A stretch of DNA of 12,581 bases, taken from assembly GCA_937996585.1 (NCBI GenBank), contig CALKUW010000133.1, forward strand, positions 1 to 12,581. Reading direction: 5' to 3'. The translations under genes were made by a program, and so were the position numbers. The notes beneath the pieces are model-generated. The model was not told where the DNA came from. It was given only the letters and a program-made list of their open reading frames with translations, and searched no databases. Origin of the DNA: an uncultured Flavobacteriales bacterium (lineage in GTDB: Bacteria; Bacteroidota; Bacteroidia; Flavobacteriales_D; Sanyastnellaceae). Positions 1-8,200 of the stretch are shown in pieces; the first letter of the stretch is position 1, and each line of letters starts with the position of its first letter.

Positions 1-610
1 CTTGTACGGTGGCCTCGTCCAGTGCATCGGTCATTTCCGTCTCGATGAATCCCGGGGCGATGGCGTTGCAACGGATGTTGCGGCTGCCCAGCTCCAAGGC
101 GACGCTTATTGTGAACCCGAGAATGCCGGCCTTGGAGGCAGCGTAATTGGCCTGGCCTGCATTGCCCTGGATTCCCACTACGCTGGACATGTTGATGATG
201 CTGCCGGCGCGGGCCTTGAGCATGGTGCGCATGACCGCTTTGGTGAGGTTGAAGCAGCTCTTCAAGTTGACCTGCATGATCTCGTCCCACTGCTCTTCGG
301 ACATGCGCATGAGCAGGGTGTCACGGGTGATGCCCGCGTTGTTGATGAGGATGTCGACGGTGCCGAAGGCCTCCACGACTTCCTTCACGAGTTCTTCGCT
401 TTCGGCGAGGCTGCCGGCGTCGGATTTGAAGCCGCGCGCCGTGCCCCCGGATGCGGTCAATTCGGCCTCAAGGGCGCGTGCCTTCTCCTCGCTGGAACGA
501 TAGGTGAACGCCACGGTGGCGCCTTCTTCCACAAAGCGTTGGGCGATGGATTTCCCGATGCCGCGGGAGGCGCCGGTGATCAGGGCGATTTTTCCTTCAA
601 GTAGGGCCAT
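1..610 (-). CDS. fabG: 3-oxoacyl-ACP reductase FabG, C-terminus cut by window edge
   Basis: NADPH-dependent reduction of 3-oxoacyl-ACP in the cytoplasmic type II fatty-acid elongation cycle. Visible from the sequence: 203 codons of a classical short-chain dehydrogenase. The nucleotide-binding TGASRGIG is at residues 12-19, NNAG at 90-93 followed by ITRD as in FabG, the structural Asn at 115, and the catalytic Ser143, Tyr156 and Lys160 (YAASK). The PGFIETEMT stretch at 186-194 is characteristic of FabG rather than of other SDRs. About 45 residues are expected beyond position 1. The ATG at 610-608 puts the Rossmann strand at the normal distance from the N-terminus. It lies 60 bases downstream of the CCG protein stop on the same strand, so it could be the last gene of that operon or separately transcribed (see the candidate promoter at 629-657). 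No Shine-Dalgarno sequence is evident, as is common in Bacteroidota. A paralogous SDR of other specificity is possible but less likely. Confidence 0.95.
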   Translation of the reverse strand, partial: MALLEGKIALITGASRGIGKSIAQRFVEEGATVAFTYRSSEEKARALEAELTASGGTARGFKSDAGSLAESEELVKEVVEAFGTVDILINNAGITRDTLLMRMSEEQWDEIMQVNLKSCFNLTKAVMRTMLKARAGSIINMSSVVGIQGNAGQANYAASKAGILGFTISVALELGSRNIRCNAIAPGFIETEMTDALDEATVQ

Positions 611-628
611 GGTCTGGATTTGGGGCGG

Positions 629-657
629 CAAGATAGCCGCAAGCTGTGGGGTTCAAA
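629..657 (-). promoter_or_regulatory. Candidate Bacteroidota-type promoter for fabG
   Basis: Reading leftward, TTTG at 657-654 is followed after 18 bases by TATCTTG at 635-629. This resembles the Bacteroidota TTTG / TAnnTTTG pair at about -33 and -7, but the -7 element is imperfect. It would start transcription near 621, about 11 bases before the fabG ATG. The same stretch also contains a short GCGGC/GCCGC inverted repeat, so a weak attenuating hairpin is an alternative reading. Confidence 0.3.
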
Positions 658-670
658 GCTGTCCGAATCC

Positions 671-1462
671 TCAGAGGAGGTCGGCGGCCTCGGCGATGAG
701 TTCGGCGATGTCCTTGACTTCGATTTCGCCTTCTTTTTCGGCGTTCTTGATACCGTCGGTCATCATCGTATTGCAGAAGGGGCAGCCGGTGGCGACGACC
801 TTGGCGCCGGTCTCGAGTACGTCGTCCGTACGTTCGTGGTTGACTTCGCGGTTGCCCTTTTCGGCATCCTTGAACATCTGGGCACCTCCGGCACCGCAGC
901 ACAAGCCGTTCTTCTTGCAGCGGCGCATCTCCACGAGATCGGCATCGAGGGCCTGCAGTGCGGCACGGGGCGCTTCGTACTCACCGTTTCCACGTCCGAG
1001 GTAGCAGGGGTCGTGAAAGGTGATGCGTTTGCCCTTGAAGGGCTGGCCGTCGGCCACCTTGAGCCGGCCGTCCCTGATGAGCTGCTGGATGAACTGGGTG
1101 TGGTGCATCACCTCGTATTCCCCACCCAGTTCGGGGTATTCGTTCTTCAGGGTGTTGAAGCAATGCGGGCAACCGGTCACGATGCGCTGGACACCGTAGC
1201 CATTGAGGACGGCGATGTTCTGGGCAGCCTGCATCTGGAACAGGAACTCGTTGCCCGCCCGCTTCGCGGGGTCACCCGTGCAGCTCTCCTCAGCACCGAG
1301 TACGGCGAATGGTACTTCGGCCGCTGTGAGGATGCGGGCAATGGCCTTGGTGATGCGCTTGGCCCGGTCGTCGAAGCTACCGGCGCAGCCGACCCAGAAG
1401 AGGACTTCCGGCGCCTCTCCGCGGGCGGTCATTTCGGCCAGGGTGGGAACGGTCAATGCCAT
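671..1462 (-). CDS. Double-CCG-domain (Fe-S) protein, HdrB/HdrD-like
   Basis: A 263-residue soluble protein made of two cysteine-rich CCG domains, the fold that holds the catalytic clusters in heterodisulfide reductase HdrB/HdrD, LutA, GlpC and the C-terminal half of FadF/EtfD. Domain 1 has Cys26, Cys61 (preceded by Ser60, so ESC rather than CC), Cys98 and Cys101 (GCPHC). Domain 2 has the full pattern: Cys153 (DPCYLGR), Cys188-Cys189 (CCGAGG) and Cys227/Cys230 (GCPFC), compatible with a non-cubane [4Fe-4S] cluster. The frame stays open far upstream, but the ATG at 1462-1460 lies 11 bases after the stop of the membrane Fe-S gene, and the upstream part is antisense to that gene's frame. The neighbour supplies membrane heme and two ferredoxin-type clusters, so the two probably form one electron-transfer complex. 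The physiological partner (ETF, a disulfide or another donor) cannot be told from sequence. Confidence 0.9.
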   Translation of the reverse strand: MALTVPTLAEMTARGEAPEVLFWVGCAGSFDDRAKRITKAIARILTAAEVPFAVLGAEESCTGDPAKRAGNEFLFQMQAAQNIAVLNGYGVQRIVTGCPHCFNTLKNEYPELGGEYEVMHHTQFIQQLIRDGRLKVADGQPFKGKRITFHDPCYLGRGNGEYEAPRAALQALDADLVEMRRCKKNGLCCGAGGAQMFKDAEKGNREVNHERTDDVLETGAKVVATGCPFCNTMMTDGIKNAEKEGEIEVKDIAELIAEAADLL

Positions 1463-1473
1463 GTCGTTCGGGT

Positions 1474-2814
1474 TCAGGATTCGGTGGAGAGTTCGTCGAC
1501 CCACTTGCCGCGGTCGGTGGCGGGAAAGGCCCAGGGGGCACCGTTGTTCTCCACGTTGTTGAACATGGAGGTGATGGCTTCCGGCGCCTTCGAGTCCTCC
1601 ATGATGAGGCTGCGCCGCATGTCGAGGATGATGCCCATGGGGCTGATGTTGATGGGGCAGGCTTCCACGCAGGCCTGGCAGCTGGTGCAGGCCCACAGTT
1701 CCTCCTCGGTGATGTAGTCGCCGAGCAGGGTCTTGCCGTCTTGCGTGCGCTGACCTCCAGCGGCATCCATGGCCCGGCCGATTTCTTCGATCCGATCGCG
1801 GGTGTCCATCATGACCTTGCGCGGGCTGAGGAGCTTGCCGGTCGCGTTGGCCGGGCAGACGGACGTGCATCGCCCGCATTCCGTGCAGCTGTATGCCTCC
1901 ATCAGCTGTTTCCACGTGAGGTCGTCGGCATCCTTGGCGCCGAACTTGGGCGGTTCCGCCGCCACGTCACCCGCAGGCTCGGCCGGAGCGGCGAAGGGGT
2001 CCCCGGACATCATGAGGTCCACTTCTTTCTTCACCGCGGCCATGTTGTCCAACCGACCGGCGGGGGTCAGGTCACTGTACCAAGTATTGGGGAAGGCCAT
2101 GAAGATGTGGAAGTGCTTCGAATAGGGCACGTAGACGAGGAAGGCCAGGATGCCTGCGATGTGGAACCACCAGGCGCCGCGCTCTATGGCGATGACCCCG
2201 GCGTCGGACAACCCGGCGTAGAGGGGCACCAGCCATTGGCTCACCGGGAAGGAACCGGCGGCGATGTAGTGGTCCAGTCCGCGTGCCTGCGCGATACCAT
2301 CGGCGGCATTCATCGAGAGGAAGGCGAACATCAGCAGCACCTCCACGACGAGGATGATGTTGGCGTCGTTCTTGGGCCAACCGGTCATTTCCGGACTTCG
2401 GAAGCGGGCGATGGGCAGGATGTTGCGGCGGACCAGGAAGACCACGCACGCCACGAGTACACCCAGCGCAAGCCATTCGAAGCTGCCGATGAGTATGTCA
2501 TAGAGGCCACCGAGGTAGGGGGCAAAGACGCGGTGGGTGCCGAACAATCCGTCGATCAGGATCTCCAGCACCTCGATGTTGATGAGGATGAAACCGGCGT
2601 AGATGACGATGTGCATCAGTCCGGCCACCGGACGCACCACCATCTTGGATTGCCCCATCGCCACGCGGGCCATGGTGGCCCATCGATCTCCGGGCCGGTC
2701 CGAACGGTCCACGTCCTGGCCCAACTTGATGTTCCGGTTGATCTGACGGATGCGGCGGGCAAAGAAGAACACCGCGGTACCGAGCATGGCGAGGAAAACC
2801 AGTTGTCCGATCAT
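1474..2814 (-). CDS. Membrane b-type cytochrome / two-[4Fe-4S] electron-transfer protein
   Basis: A 446-residue inner-membrane protein. Hydrophobic segments lie at about 2-19, 66-87, 107-129, 151-169 and 215-240, a layout like the NarI/HdrE heme-b membrane domain. His68, His218, His234 and His236 are candidate heme ligands. A cytoplasmic ferredoxin-like domain follows, with Cys310/313/316/320 (CTECGRC...CP) and Cys376/379/382/386 (CTSCQAC...CP), enough for two [4Fe-4S] clusters. FadF/EtfD-type ETF:quinone oxidoreductases have this order followed by CCG domains in the same chain; here the CCG part is the next gene, 11 bases on. Expected role: electrons pass between the CCG partner and the menaquinone pool. 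The gene starts 25 bases after the mlaD-type stop. The Ala/Pro/Glu-rich stretch at about 272-290 looks like a flexible linker between membrane and Fe-S domains. The redox assignment is firm; direction and donor are inference. Confidence 0.88.
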   Translation of the reverse strand: MIGQLVFLAMLGTAVFFFARRIRQINRNIKLGQDVDRSDRPGDRWATMARVAMGQSKMVVRPVAGLMHIVIYAGFILINIEVLEILIDGLFGTHRVFAPYLGGLYDILIGSFEWLALGVLVACVVFLVRRNILPIARFRSPEMTGWPKNDANIILVVEVLLMFAFLSMNAADGIAQARGLDHYIAAGSFPVSQWLVPLYAGLSDAGVIAIERGAWWFHIAGILAFLVYVPYSKHFHIFMAFPNTWYSDLTPAGRLDNMAAVKKEVDLMMSGDPFAAPAEPAGDVAAEPPKFGAKDADDLTWKQLMEAYSCTECGRCTSVCPANATGKLLSPRKVMMDTRDRIEEIGRAMDAAGGQRTQDGKTLLGDYITEEELWACTSCQACVEACPINISPMGIILDMRRSLIMEDSKAPEAITSMFNNVENNGAPWAFPATDRGKWVDELSTES

Positions 2815-2839
2815 GGGGTCAGGTGCAGTCAGCAGTGGG

Positions 2840-3886
2840 TCATTCCCCGTCGGGGGCGCGGTTGTCGAGCTCGCTTTGGATGAGGCGCTGCAGGCGCTCG
2901 AGCTCTTTTTCGCTCATCTTCCGGCTTTCCTTCCGGCCGAAGACGGAGACGTTGACGTAGCGCTGGGGGTTCAGGTAAAAATCGTTGAGCAGTTGCTGGA
3001 TTTCCTTGTTGGTGGCGATGAGTCCGTCGTGCAGGGAATCGTTCTGCAGGAGTTGGCCGAGGCTGCCCTCGCCATTGTTGAGTCCTTCAAGAAGCCGGTT
3101 CAGCTCGGTGATGGAAGCGTCGGCCTTCTTGAGGGTGGAGGCCAATTGGAGGTTGGCCAGGGAATCGCTGATCTGGCTGAAGTTGCCGAGCGCATTGGAC
3201 AGGGCGCCTTGCTGGGAATTCACGAAACCGGTCAGTTCCTCCATGTTGTTCACGATGCCCTTCAGCGCCGCCCGGTTCTCCTCTACGGTGAGGTCGAGGG
3301 TGGCGGAGGTGCTCTCGAGGTTCTCCATGGTGCGCTGGATGCTCTCAAAGGCCTTGGGCAGGCCCTGTGTGGCGCTGTCCTGGAAGACGGTCTGCAGGTT
3401 GATGAGGATCTCGTCGACACCAGCGATGAGCTGGTCCGTCTTCTGACGCAGGGGCACCAGTTCCATTTTCACCGCTTCCGTGATGCCCATCTCGATGTCG
3501 GAGGTCAGGGTATCCCCGGCGACGGCGAGTTCGGTGCTTCTTCCGGCGACCAGTTCGATGGCCTTCGTGCCGAAGAGGTCATTGGAATAAATCTTGGCCC
3601 TGGTGTCCTTGGTGACGTGCAGTTTGGGCTCCTCGATGACGAAGGTGACGTCCAGCGCTCCCCTGCCACTCGCGGCGAATTCGATGCTGGCCACCTGGCC
3701 CACCTGGAACCCATTGACCACCACGGGATTGGATACGGCCAGACCATCGATGTTCTCGTAGATGGCATGGAACGCCCGACCACCTCCGAGGGGATTCAAT
3801 CCCTTCAGGTAGTTCACGCCCAGCACCAAAAGGACACCCCCGAGGATGACCAAGATGCCGATTTTGATTTCCCTGCCTTTCTGCAT
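2840..3886 (-). CDS. MlaD/MCE-domain lipid-transport protein
   Basis: A 348-residue protein with a short cytoplasmic N-terminus, one membrane anchor at about 8-26 (ILVILGGVLLVLGVNYL), then an MCE/MlaD domain at about 37-115 (conserved features include VVVNGFQVGQV near 55-65 and DLFGTKAIEL near 103-112). A long region with predicted helical, coiled-coil-prone character follows from about 135 to 330 and ends in a charged tail. MCE proteins assemble as hexameric rings or tubes in the periplasm and carry phospholipids or other hydrophobic compounds between the membranes, usually with an MlaE permease and an MlaF ATPase. Neither partner is encoded in this window, so they must be elsewhere or absent. 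The ATG at 3886 follows the amidase stop by 11 bases, and the membrane Fe-S gene follows 25 bases downstream, which indicates one transcript. Confidence 0.9.
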   Translation of the reverse strand: MQKGREIKIGILVILGGVLLVLGVNYLKGLNPLGGGRAFHAIYENIDGLAVSNPVVVNGFQVGQVASIEFAASGRGALDVTFVIEEPKLHVTKDTRAKIYSNDLFGTKAIELVAGRSTELAVAGDTLTSDIEMGITEAVKMELVPLRQKTDQLIAGVDEILINLQTVFQDSATQGLPKAFESIQRTMENLESTSATLDLTVEENRAALKGIVNNMEELTGFVNSQQGALSNALGNFSQISDSLANLQLASTLKKADASITELNRLLEGLNNGEGSLGQLLQNDSLHDGLIATNKEIQQLLNDFYLNPQRYVNVSVFGRKESRKMSEKELERLQRLIQSELDNRAPDGE

Positions 3887-3897
3887 CTACTGGTGTG

Positions 3898-5124
3898 TCA
3901 ATTCCGCTGCCGCTTCATGGCATCTTCGAGAGGAATGCGGGTTCCGTTCTCGAAAGCCACGACGAAAGCATCCGGATAACCGTTCACCTGCAAGGTATCG
4001 CGCATACGGCAAGCGTCCGCGTAGGAAGGGGATGAGCCGACGCGGTACTTATGCACGCCGCGCACCTTTTCGGATGTGACATGGGGTATGGGGTGACCAT
4101 CGGCTTCCAATGGGCCGCCCCGCCGGGAACTGGCGGCCTGGACCGAGAAGCAGATTCCGGTCTCACATTCTCCGGAAAGGGCTGCGAACCAACCCGGGGT
4201 GGTAGAGGGCGATGCCGGGGTGTCGTCGTCCGTATTCGAAGCTGCTGTCTCTTCCTTTCCTCCCTCTTGTTCCGGCTCGGACTCCTGCACTGCGGCTTCA
4301 AGGCTGAACCATTGCTGGGCGTAGCTGCGGAACGCCCGGAACAAGGCGCTCGCCATGTAGTCCTGTCCCTGTTCCGACCGCAGGAAATCCTCCTCGTCGG
4401 GATTGGTCAGGAAGCCCAGCTCGACCAGCACGCTGGGCATGTTGGCATAGGCCGTCACATAGTAGTCCGCCTGACGCACCCCTCGGTCCTTGCGGCCGAC
4501 GCGTTCCCGGAACTGGGTCTGGACGAGGTTGGCCATGTGCAGGCTGCGGTCCAGGTAGATTTCCTGGCGCAGGGCGAGGGCAATGAAGGTGTCGGGATCC
4601 TCTGGGTCGAACCCGAGGGCTTCGGCTCCGCCGCTTTCGAACAGAACGGCATTTTCTTTCTGAGCCACCCGTAGGCTCGCTTCGCTCTTCTCCAACCCCA
4701 TGACGAAGGTGGAACTGCCGTAGGCTGAGGATTTGGCAAAGCTGTCGCAGTGGATGGACAGGAGGAGGTCGGCCTCGTTGCTGTTGGCGAGTTGGACACG
4801 TTCGGGCAGCTCCGGGTAGGTATCCCCGGTGCGGGTCATGATGACCTTGACCCCGGGAATGCGCTCCTCGATGTACGCTGTCGTCTTCAGCGCGACGGCG
4901 AGGGTGATGTCCTTCTCCACCGTCTTGTAGCGTCCTGTCCCGAGGTTGCCCGGATCCTTGCCGCCGTGACCGGCATCGATCACCACCGTCATGGCCGGTT
5001 CCACGGGAGGGTGGAATGCGCTGCCCGCGATCAGCACCAGCGCCATGCCGGCCATCACTGCGCGTTTCGCGTGTCGCGGGGCACTCCGGAGGCCGAACGG
5101 TTCACATGTGGACTTCCTGCTCAT
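3898..5124 (-). CDS. N-acetylmuramoyl-L-alanine amidase (Amidase_3) with SPOR-like C-terminus
   Basis: Zinc-dependent periplasmic hydrolase cutting the MurNAc-L-Ala bond of peptidoglycan; AmiA/B/C family. 408 residues. The N-terminus has a basic n-region and a hydrophobic segment at about 22-36, a plausible signal peptide or anchor. The catalytic domain spans about 45-270: DAGHGGKDPG with His53, Glu70, His125 (SIHCDS), and Glu235 (VELGFLTN) as the second catalytic Glu. The segment at about 145-200, between the second His and the last Glu, corresponds to the region that in AmiB/C-type enzymes contains an autoinhibitory helix, so an activator may be needed. An acidic, Ser/Thr/Pro-rich linker (280-310) leads to a domain at about 323-392 with SPOR-like spacing (FSVQAASS..., then DAFVVAFENG), which would bind denuded glycan strands at division sites. 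It is the first gene of the leftward operon and is divergent from lptD; its ATG at 5124-5122 is 20 bases from the -7 element of the opposite strand. Confidence 0.93.
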   Translation of the reverse strand: MSRKSTCEPFGLRSAPRHAKRAVMAGMALVLIAGSAFHPPVEPAMTVVIDAGHGGKDPGNLGTGRYKTVEKDITLAVALKTTAYIEERIPGVKVIMTRTGDTYPELPERVQLANSNEADLLLSIHCDSFAKSSAYGSSTFVMGLEKSEASLRVAQKENAVLFESGGAEALGFDPEDPDTFIALALRQEIYLDRSLHMANLVQTQFRERVGRKDRGVRQADYYVTAYANMPSVLVELGFLTNPDEEDFLRSEQGQDYMASALFRAFRSYAQQWFSLEAAVQESEPEQEGGKEETAASNTDDDTPASPSTTPGWFAALSGECETGICFSVQAASSRRGGPLEADGHPIPHVTSEKVRGVHKYRVGSSPSYADACRMRDTLQVNGYPDAFVVAFENGTRIPLEDAMKRQRN

Positions 5125-5143
5125 CTACAGGGTGAAAAGTATC

Positions 5144-5151
5144 TAGATTTG
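5144..5151 (+). promoter_or_regulatory. Candidate -7 promoter element (TAnnTTTG) for the lptD gene
   Basis: TAGATTTG matches the Bacteroidota -7 consensus TAnnTTTG exactly, in an A/T-rich patch of an otherwise GC-rich divergent intergenic region (5125-5248). No convincing TTTG is seen at -33. Transcription would start near 5158, leaving a leader of about 90 bases to the preferred GTG at 5249. No equally good element was found on the opposite strand for the amidase operon, although that promoter must lie in or near the same 124 bases. An exact 8-mer with two free positions can occur by chance, so the call is tentative. Confidence 0.4.
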
Positions 5152-5248
5152 ACGGGCATTCGCGGGTCCTTTCGGGCCGAATTTGCGCCACGCGTTGTTG
5201 GCAATCAGAATCGCATACCGAACGGGATTTTTCCGCGTTGTTCCCCAC

Positions 5249-8200
5249 GTGTGCAACGCGGTTGCCCCCCGTTTTCTTGTCTGTGCTGCGGTGCTGGTCC
5301 TGGGTTTGTTCGGTCCTGCAGGCGGCAGTGCCCAGCAGGTCGAGGTGCGCATAGAACGCGCGGATGAGATCACGCGGGACCCCGCCATCGTGGATGGACA
5401 GCGACTGCTGGGTGATGTCCAGCTTTCGGTGGATGGCGCCATGGTACGCTGCGACAGTGCATGGCGCCATGTGGATGGGGCCTTCACCATGATGTCGGAT
5501 GTTCGTGTCGAGGATGGCCCCATTCGTTTGTTCGGGGAGCGGTTGACGCTGCATCCCGACAGCGGCATGGGAACGATGACCGGACCGGAGGTGCGCCTCA
5601 TCGATTCATCCGAGGATGGCCCGCCGCGGACCTTGCTGACCCGAAGGACCACGTACGATTTCCGGTCGGGCGTGGCGCGCTTTGCCGGCGGGGGGGTGGT
5701 TACCACGGAGGAAGAGCGCATCGAGAGCCGCAGCGGCCGTTACGACCGCGATTCGGGCCGCATGGACTTTTTCGGGGATGTGCACATGACCGTGGATACG
5801 CTGACGGCAGCTTCGGAGCGCATAGGCTACCATCCACGCGATCGGCGGCTGGTGTTCCCCGGCGAGGCCGAGGTACGCTACCCTTCCGGTGGGGTGGACT
5901 GCGCCAGGGGTGAATGGGATTTGACGGCCGGTGGAGGTTGGTTTGCGGGCGATACCACGGCGCAGGCCATGTTCATCGATGGGGCACTCCAAGTGCATGG
6001 GGACAGCCTCGTCCTTGCCGATTCAACCGGTCTGGCCGTGGGTTTGGTACTGTTGACGGACTCGGCGGATACGTATCGGTTGCGCGGTGATTCCGTGGTG
6101 TTCGTCCGGGAAGCGGATGGCGCGGCCGGTGGGGTGGAACTGTTCGGTGCAGCGTCTGCCTGGCTCGATGAGGACGGTGCGCCCCTGTTGGTGCGCGGCC
6201 CGGAGATCGCCATTGCGACGGACTCTGCCGGCATGCGTTCATTGGAGGCACCGGGCGGAGCGTCTTTGCATGCGGACGATGTGACGGGTGCGGCGGAGCG
6301 GTTGTTGTGGTCGGAGGCCGATGACCGCGTGGACCTCGAAGGGGAGCCTGTCCTGTGGAGTGGCGCGGATCAGTTGACCGGGGATTCCATCCGACTGTTC
6401 CTGGCGGAAGGCGGTCCCGAGCGCCTGGAAGTGAGGGGGCACTCTTTTGTGGCCAGCCCCGCGCAGGAAGGACTCCACCATCAGGTCGCCGGCCGTAACC
6501 TGGATGGAAGCTTTCGCAACGGGGCGCTCGATGAGGTGGTCATTACCGGCAATGGGCGCACCCTGTATTTCGCCGAACCCGACAGCGCGGCGTTGAACCA
6601 GGCCGAAGCGGACAGCCTGCCCTTGCCCTTGCCACAGGCCAACCGCGCCCTGTGCTCCAAAATCCGGATGCGGTTGGACTCGGCCGGCCTGTCAACGATT
6701 GTTCTTTTTGAGGCCCCATCGGGCGATTTTGCCGACCTGGCCACTTTGGGACGGTTGGCGGCGGATGGTGTGGAGGGCGCCGCCTCCTTGACGGGATTCA
6801 CGTTGCGCAGCCGTCCGGATTCCGTCGGCCCGGCAGGCCCGGCGGGGCACCCGGCCCCCGTGCTTCCTTCGGTGGCCTGGTCGCCGCCGGCCGATTCGCT
6901 CATGCCGGACGTGCCGGATGCCATCGCGTACCAGGCGGTGGACAGCATCGTGTTCGAGGTCCGGGAAGAGCGGGTGGCCCTGTGCGGTCAGGCCAAGGTC
7001 GAGACGGCGGGCATCGTCCTCGAGGCGGCGCGGGTCGATTACCTGGCCGCGGAACGCGAGATCGAGGCGGAGGGCATTCCGGACAGCACCGGCACCCTCA
7101 TGGGCCGCCCGGCCTTCACTCAGGACGGAAAGTCCTTCACCCAGGATGCCCTGCGCTACGACCTGGACAGCCGCAAGGGATTGAGCCGTCATGCCATCAC
7201 GCAGGAGGGGGAGCTGACCTTCCACGCGGACCGGGCGAAGCGTTTTCCCGATGGCCGCATCTTCCTGCGCGGCGGAAAGTTCACCACCTGCGATGCGGAG
7301 CGTCCGCACTTCCATTTCCACCTGACGCGCGGTCTGCTCGTACCCGATGAGAAGGTGGTCAGCGGTCCGATGTTCGTCAAGATTCGCAAGATTCCGTTGC
7401 CGCTCGGCCTGCCGTTTTTCTGGTTTCCGCAGAAGCAGGAGCGCAGCCGTGGACTGATCTTCCCCAGCTTTGGAAATGGACGCGACCTCGGCTACTTCAT
7501 CAAGGACCTCGGTTGGTATGAGCCGCTCGGTGATCACTGGGACGCCCGCATCCAGGGCGACCTGTACAGCCGCGGCACCTGGCGCCTCGCCGGTACGGCC
7601 CAGTACCGTTACCGCTACCGTTTCAATGGCAACCTGCAAATCTCCCGGTCGAGCATCGTCTCCGGCGGAACGGCCGGCGATCCCGGGGCGACGCGGCGCA
7701 GTGAGTTCTTCGTCCGTTGGAGCCACAGCCAGGACCCGAAGGCGCGCCCCAATGGCCGTTTCAATGCCAATGTGAACTTCGGGTCGAGCGGGAATTTCCG
7801 GTCCCAGCTCAACAGCACGCAGGAGGATTACCTCTCCAACACCTTTTCGTCGAGCATCAACTACAACGCCTCCCTGCCCGGTAAACCGGTCAGCATCACC
7901 GCCACTGCCCGCCACAACCAGAACAGCAGCACGGGCCGTGTGGACCTCGTCGTGCCGTCGGTGGGCATCAATGTGAGCCGATTCGAACTGCCGATTTCCG
8001 AGCTGCTGCGACCGGATGCCATCAAGAAAGGCTGGTACGACCGGATCGGTGTGACCTACGCCTTGAAGTCGGAGCAGCGCATCACGGGGGTGGACTCGAC
8101 CCTGTTCGATGAGGGTCTGGCCGGGCTGATCGAGCGGGCCGAGGCGGGGGTCAAGCACACCGCGACGGCCTCCACGCAGATCAAGGCGGGCTTCGTCAGT

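Noticed and set aside
611..670. GCGGC/GCCGC inverted repeat between the CCG gene and fabG as a terminator
   Set aside because: The stem is only five pairs and no T-run follows on the minus strand, so it is too weak to call.
620..1717. A 365-codon plus-strand open frame opposite the CCG gene
   Set aside because: Antisense to a gene with ten positioned cysteines; the product has no recognisable motif.
1463..1915. Upstream extension of the CCG protein frame by about 150 codons
   Set aside because: It overlaps the membrane Fe-S gene in another frame, is Arg/His/Pro-rich, and the ATG at 1462 follows that gene's stop at the operon-typical distance.
1456..2883. A 475-codon open frame on the plus strand opposite the membrane Fe-S gene
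   Set aside because: Its product is His/Gly/Asp-rich and resembles no protein family, while the minus strand encodes clear cysteine motifs and membrane helices.
5183..5248. TTG start giving LptD 22 more residues
   Set aside because: Not excluded, but it makes a signal peptide of about 50 residues, whereas GTG at 5249 gives a normal 28-residue one.
5143..5721. A 192-codon minus-strand frame that could be read as a gene between the amidase and lptD
   Set aside because: It covers the start and signal-peptide region of LptD on the opposite strand and its product is Arg/Ser/Pro-rich low-complexity sequence with no features.
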